Assembly (NCBI GenBank): GCA_000404785.1 | Contig: ASNI01000085.1 | Location: forward strand, 1-8,722 | Length of the DNA stretch: 8,722 bases | Source: Cloacimonetes bacterium SCGC AAA252-N17 | GTDB taxonomy: Bacteria > Cloacimonadota > Cloacimonadia > JGIOTU-2 | Reading direction: 5' to 3' | In this document: piece after piece, positions 5,443 through 8,722 of the stretch | Layout: every line of letters begins with the position of its first letter | How positions within the stretch are numbered: the stretch's first letter is position 1 | Program-made: the position numbers and the translations under genes | Notes under the pieces: model-generated | Told to the model about the DNA's origin: nothing | Database searches by the model: none | Seen by the model: the letters and a program-made list of their open reading frames with translations, nothing else

Positions 5443-6945
5443 TTATGGACCATACTCCAGCGGATAGGGCTTATGCAAATTTTTACACAGCCAGAGATTA
5501 TAGGTCATTTCATATTTCCCATTCCGATAGATCATAACACCGGATAGGGGGATTATTTCTTCAAAATATTCCGAATATCTCTCTTCCGGGCTTGTGGTAT
5601 ATCGCGGATGCATCACAAAAATTCCATCCCTTCCCAACAGGGAATCCATAGGCGCCCAATAGGCAAAATGATGTGCGCTCCCTTTATCAAAAACAGCGAC
5701 CGGATACTTCTTTTGAGCAGCGTAGCCAAGCTCGCCGCCTGTAATATATTTATGTGTAAAAAGAAAGTTATCCTCGTTCAATAAATCACGTTGTTCCAGT
5801 TCATCAATAACTTTATCCCAGCCGTATCCCTCAAGCGTGAGATCGAGCTCTACGCCGAGGTGCAAAAAACCTGTGATCGAGTGGATTACAATTATAACCA
5901 GCAGAACAGCAGTAACAATTCCGGTACTCCAGAATGTCCATTTGACTGCCGGTTTTTTCCATTTCATCATCCAGCCGCAGGTGAGAATGATCGCAGCAAG
6001 ATATCCGGGCATGGGCCAATGAGGTAGTATCTGCCGAGTGGCACCGATAAGCGTGAAAATGCCGATCGGAAGAAGGGCAAAGGGCAGCAGCCAGCGCGTG
6101 GTTTTATCATTCTTATAGATTGTTTTGATTATTCCAATTATCAGTATGATCATCATCCAGGGGAGCAGATACGCTGCCTGTACCAGCACTCCCTGATAGA
6201 AATCCGTGAATGAAAGACTATTTCCCGAAACTCCTTTTCCAAACTGATACGCATAGGAAACCCAGTCATTCCGGGCATTCCACAGGATATTGGGGAGAAA
6301 TATTATTCCGGTAATAAGGAATCCGATATATAAAAATGGACTTTTCCAATACCTGCGCCACTCCTTGAAAGCGATCATGCAAAATCCAATACTCGCCAGC
6401 AGCAGGAGCGCATGATATTTCGAGAGCATTGCAAAGCCAAGACTCACTCCGGAAAGAAGAAACCACACACCTTTTTGTGTTTGATATACTTTTAAAATGC
6501 TCACAATAAAAAGCAGCCAGAACACGCCCAGTGCATTATCTGGAATAACGAACGCACCCATGCCCACGAAAAAATAGGGGATCATGTGAAGAAAAAGAAT
6601 TGAAAATATCGCAGCTTTCCGATTGAATAAACTTCGTACAATGTAGTACATCAGCATCGCAGAGATAAGGAAAAGGAGGATCGCTCCAAAGCGCAAGCTC
6701 AAGGTCGAGAAAGAACCGCTCAGCCATCTGCCGAGTCCCGCGGTGACTGCAACGATCGGAGGATGATCAAAAAATCCCCACGCAGGATAGAATGAGCACA
6801 CGCCGTAATATGCTTCATCGATACCGGGCGTTACAAAAATGCTGGCAATAATTCGAACAACAAAACCGATTCCAAGAATTAAAAGTGCTGTTTTATCTTT
6901 GAAAATTTCAAAGAAAGATAGTGCAAAGTGATCTGATTTTTTCAT
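5443..6945 (-). CDS. GT39-family membrane glycosyltransferase (PMT/ArnT-like)
   Basis: A 500-residue multi-pass integral membrane enzyme of the GT-C fold. Members use polyprenyl-phosphate sugars to modify lipid A, lipids or proteins on the outer face of the inner membrane. The first periplasmic loop has the family acidic pair D43-E44 in GIDEAYYG, followed by FFDHPP at 58-63. Another family motif, LPHWPMPGYLA, lies at 307-317. Helices are visible at about 21-38, 87-104, 111-130, 137-152, 160-192, 203-220, 251-275, 286-301, 314-326 and 338-360. The C-terminal 140 residues are a soluble periplasmic-type domain. The ATG at 6945 has a good Shine-Dalgarno (AGAAGG, six bases upstream); an in-frame TTG at 6966 would add only seven residues. 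It is divergent from the PAP2 phosphatase, with 48 bases between. The sugar and acceptor are unknown. The gene ends just beyond the repeat zone. Confidence 0.9.
   Translation of the reverse strand: MKKSDHFALSFFEIFKDKTALLILGIGFVVRIIASIFVTPGIDEAYYGVCSFYPAWGFFDHPPIVAVTAGLGRWLSGSFSTLSLRFGAILLFLISAMLMYYIVRSLFNRKAAIFSILFLHMIPYFFVGMGAFVIPDNALGVFWLLFIVSILKVYQTQKGVWFLLSGVSLGFAMLSKYHALLLLASIGFCMIAFKEWRRYWKSPFLYIGFLITGIIFLPNILWNARNDWVSYAYQFGKGVSGNSLSFTDFYQGVLVQAAYLLPWMMIILIIGIIKTIYKNDKTTRWLLPFALLPIGIFTLIGATRQILPHWPMPGYLAAIILTCGWMMKWKKPAVKWTFWSTGIVTAVLLVIIVIHSITGFLHLGVELDLTLEGYGWDKVIDELEQRDLLNEDNFLFTHKYITGGELGYAAQKKYPVAVFDKGSAHHFAYWAPMDSLLGRDGIFVMHPRYTTSPEERYSEYFEEIIPLSGVMIYRNGKYEMTYNLWLCKNLHKPYPLEYGP
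6897..6913. promoter_or_regulatory. Operator-like palindrome inside the GT39 5' end
   Basis: CTTTGAAA and TTTCAAAG form a perfect eight-base inverted repeat around one central base, 81 bases before the PAP2 start codon and within the first codons of the divergent GT39 gene. The 48-base gap is too short for two full promoters, so control sites inside the coding start are possible. AT-rich sequence makes a chance match quite likely. Confidence 0.2.
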
Positions 6946-6993
6946 AGCAAACCTTCTTTTTTCCAAAATTCTGCTTAGGAGGAGTGCAATTAA

Positions 6994-7824
6994 ATGTCAA
7001 TTTTCTCGAGAAAACGTTGCCAAAAATTTATTGAAATATCAAATCCAGATATGAAAAAATGTGTTCCTTCTTTTAAAGATATCTGGGTGTGGTCCCCCCT
7101 TCTCATTTTTGCGATCCTTATTTGTATGATTCATCTGACAGGATTGAATGCGCAACTCTTTTTATTTTTCAATAAAGCTCATGATCTCACAGGCGACCGT
7201 TTCTGGGCGATTGTAACTCTCTTTGGAGACGGGCTTGTAGCAGCAGTGTTGTTATTTCCTTTTCTGAAAAAGAGACCAGACATCATCTGGAGCGTTCTCA
7301 TCGCATCGCTTATTTATATGATAATTCTGCACAGCTTGAAGAGAATTATGGATGTTTCACGTCCTGCAGGAGCGCTTTCCGCAGATACCTTTCATGTGAT
7401 CGGGCGACGGTTGACAAAGTATGCATTTCCTTCGGGACACACCACGACAATTTTCACTTTGGTGGGAGTCATCGCTTTTACGATTCGGAAAAATTCAGTC
7501 TATGTTTGGGGACTCATTTTTGCAATACTGGTAGGATTTTCCCGAGTTGCAGTGGGTGCACACTGGCCTGTTGATGTACTTGCAGGAGCAATGCTGGGAT
7601 GGATAATCGCATGGTTGGGTGTTACGCTTGCGGATAGATCGCATTGGGGGTTTTCACGCACAGCTCAAATAATTTATGGCATCATTCTCCTGATATGCAC
7701 GATTGATCTGCTCTTCTTATATGATACACATTATGCTCTCGCTGATCCTGCAAAATGGCTTATCGGTGGAGTTTGTTTGGTGTGGGGAATGATCGAATTC
7801 TATAAAGTCCTGTTCAGAAAATAA
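6994..7824 (+). CDS. PAP2-superfamily membrane phosphatase
   Basis: A 276-residue integral membrane phosphatase of the type-2 phosphatidic acid phosphatase superfamily, which acts on lipid phosphates or diphosphates such as undecaprenyl diphosphate, phosphatidylglycerol phosphate or lipid A. All three signature blocks are complete: K116-x6-R123-P124, P146-S-G-H149, and S183-R184-x5-H190-x3-D194. Membrane helices are visible at about 34-50, 72-90, 98-114, 151-165, 170-185, 195-212, 226-244 and 254-270. The N-terminal 30 residues are basic and cytoplasmic by the positive-inside rule. The AGGAGGAG ribosome site at 6977-6984 is strong, though 9-11 bases from the ATG. It is divergent from the GT39 enzyme and ends six bases from the convergent nitroreductase. 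PgpB- or BcrC-like roles are equally possible; recycling of a lipid carrier used by the GT39 protein is inference. Confidence 0.93.
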   Translation: MSIFSRKRCQKFIEISNPDMKKCVPSFKDIWVWSPLLIFAILICMIHLTGLNAQLFLFFNKAHDLTGDRFWAIVTLFGDGLVAAVLLFPFLKKRPDIIWSVLIASLIYMIILHSLKRIMDVSRPAGALSADTFHVIGRRLTKYAFPSGHTTTIFTLVGVIAFTIRKNSVYVWGLIFAILVGFSRVAVGAHWPVDVLAGAMLGWIIAWLGVTLADRSHWGFSRTAQIIYGIILLICTIDLLFLYDTHYALADPAKWLIGGVCLVWGMIEFYKVLFRK

Positions 7825-7830
7825 ATTCCT

Positions 7831-8529
7831 TTATTTCACCATTTTTCCGATGGGCATAATATAGAGAGGCGTTTCGTCTTCAGGCATATTTATCAGTTCT
7901 TTCAATTTGTTATCATTAAATGCACCAATCGCACAGGTGCCGATTCCGAGTGCTACTCCCTGAAGATATACATTTTGCGCAGAATGCCCCACATCCATAC
8001 ACACATATCGATCTTTGCCGCGCTCGCCGTATTTGTCTGTTGTTCGCGAAAATACTGCCGAATAGACAATTGCTCCAGCAGCATCTTTCAGCCAGGATTG
8101 ATCCCATGCTGCGGTGCTGAGTTCATCTCTTTTATCACCACTCATTACTAATTTTAAAGAGTGATCTTCAGAAAAATATTTGTAGATACCATTTTCAAGC
8201 TGATCGATATTCCATGCAACTAAATATAATTCAAGTGGGTATAAGGCTCCTGCAGAAGGGGAAGTCTTCAGCCCACCCCGCAGAGAAGTAGGTGATTCAT
8301 AGGACTTTGTGACACCGTATGCTGCCCATAGAAGCTGGGATATCTCATTAATGCTCAGGGAACTATCTGCATATTGGCGTACTGAACGACGAGCATTAAG
8401 TACCTCTTCAATTGAGACATCTCCGCTCACATTCGGGCTGGGAAGGAGAATAGATTGAATTTCTGAATTTTGAGCCAGAAGACATGCGGAAATAAAGAGT
8501 CCAAACAAAAAAAAAGATAATTTTCTCAT
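7831..8529 (-). CDS. Exported SagB-type nitroreductase-family flavoprotein
   Basis: A 232-residue nitroreductase-fold protein that should bind FMN, closest by motif to the SagB/ThcOx dehydrogenase group. Visible motifs are NARRSVRQYADSSLS (46-59), QLLWAAYGVT (65-74), PSAGALYPLELY (91-102), YLQGVALGIGTCAIGAF (188-204) and MPIGK at 225-229. SagB relatives oxidise azolines in thiazole/oxazole-modified microcins, but many stand alone with unknown substrates, and no cyclodehydratase or precursor gene is here. The N-terminus is a Sec-type signal (MRK, then LSFFLFGLFISA). The I-S-A-C16 sequence matches a lipobox, so it may be a lipoprotein; a cut after LLA or LLAQ is the alternative. There is no twin-arginine motif, odd for an exported flavin protein. 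The ATG at 8529 has a good Shine-Dalgarno (AAAGGT, about five bases upstream). It is convergent with the PAP2 gene. Confidence 0.9.
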   Translation of the reverse strand: MRKLSFFLFGLFISACLLAQNSEIQSILLPSPNVSGDVSIEEVLNARRSVRQYADSSLSINEISQLLWAAYGVTKSYESPTSLRGGLKTSPSAGALYPLELYLVAWNIDQLENGIYKYFSEDHSLKLVMSGDKRDELSTAAWDQSWLKDAAGAIVYSAVFSRTTDKYGERGKDRYVCMDVGHSAQNVYLQGVALGIGTCAIGAFNDNKLKELINMPEDETPLYIMPIGKMVK

Positions 8530-8559
8530 TGATACCTTTCAAAAAAGTTGTCATTTTCA

Positions 8560-8587
8560 TTTTTAAATCGGAAAATTTATTTGTCAA
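8560..8587 (-). promoter_or_regulatory. Sigma70-like promoter of the nitroreductase gene
   Basis: Read on the minus strand, a perfect TTGACA (plus-strand 8582-8587) is followed after a 16-base spacer by TAAAAA (8560-8565), a four-of-six match to TATAAT. RNA would start near 8553, giving a leader of about 24 bases that contains the Shine-Dalgarno of the gene starting at 8529. This is the clearest promoter in the window. Confidence 0.5.
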
Positions 8588-8722
8588 TATGATTGTTTGG
8601 AGTTACTATATTAGTATCGCAATAATTCATAAAGAAATCTATAGAATTTCAGGGATACCCCCAAAAATTCGATGAAGATTCTCTGGATAGTGCATGAATA
8701 AAGTGTTTGTGGAGAATTCTTA
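8588..8722. other. Noncoding end of window, no supported gene
   Basis: I see no supported gene here. A nine-codon reading frame at 8672-8701 (ATG to TAA) resembles the first residues of some glycosyltransferases (MKILWIVHE) but stops at once. A second ATG at 8694 stays open to the window edge for only nine codons and has a poor ribosome site. Either could mark the start of a gene beyond the edge. Confidence 0.4.

Noticed and set aside
8672..8722. Start of a glycosyltransferase gene or fragment at the right edge (MKILWIVHE).
   Set aside because: The frame stops after nine codons, and the alternative ATG at 8694 is too near the edge to judge.

Overview
This window looks like a piece of a bacterial chromosome, Gram-negative in style. 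The host genes have moderate GC (roughly 40-47% in the lines I counted). Gene content includes an Ung-type housekeeping gene set: nusB, a PIN-PhoH ATPase, an HD hydrolase, envelope glycosyltransferases, a PAP2 lipid phosphatase and an exported SagB-type nitroreductase. The style (short operons, exported proteins with a signal ending in LLAQ, REP-like palindromes) fits an uncultured member of the Fibrobacterota-Chlorobiota-Bacteroidota superphylum or a relative such as Cloacimonadota. That placement is an impression, not a result.

Layout. On the minus strand, reading 2261 to 25: nusB, a GT2 glycosyltransferase that overlaps nusB by 8 bases, a small MNT-type nucleotidyltransferase, and a very AT-rich three-helix membrane protein. 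Divergent from nusB on the plus strand: a PIN-PhoH protein (2433-3782) and an HD-domain protein (3798-4343), 15 bases apart. After these comes an AT-rich 301-residue gene (4373-5278) carrying a HEPN-like RNxxxH motif. It is followed by a 164-base intergenic stretch holding a REP-like pair of palindromes and a short ~9-base imperfect tandem repeat. The right third has a minus-strand GT39 membrane glycosyltransferase (5443-6945), a divergent PAP2 phosphatase (6994-7824), and a convergent SagB-type nitroreductase (7831-8529) with a good sigma70-like promoter. The last 193 bases hold no gene I can support.

How the genes fit together. The PIN-PhoH and HD proteins form a likely two-gene RNA or nucleotide metabolism unit. 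The GT39 enzyme and PAP2 phosphatase share a 48-base divergent gap and plausibly both act on polyprenyl-linked or lipid substrates at the membrane. Two AT-rich patches (about 1-620 and 4344-5278) look like acquired accessory DNA beside host operons. One holds an MNT gene next to a small membrane protein, the other a HEPN-like gene. These are the two best candidates for uncharacterised toxin-antitoxin or defence-like functions, but the sequence alone does not prove either.
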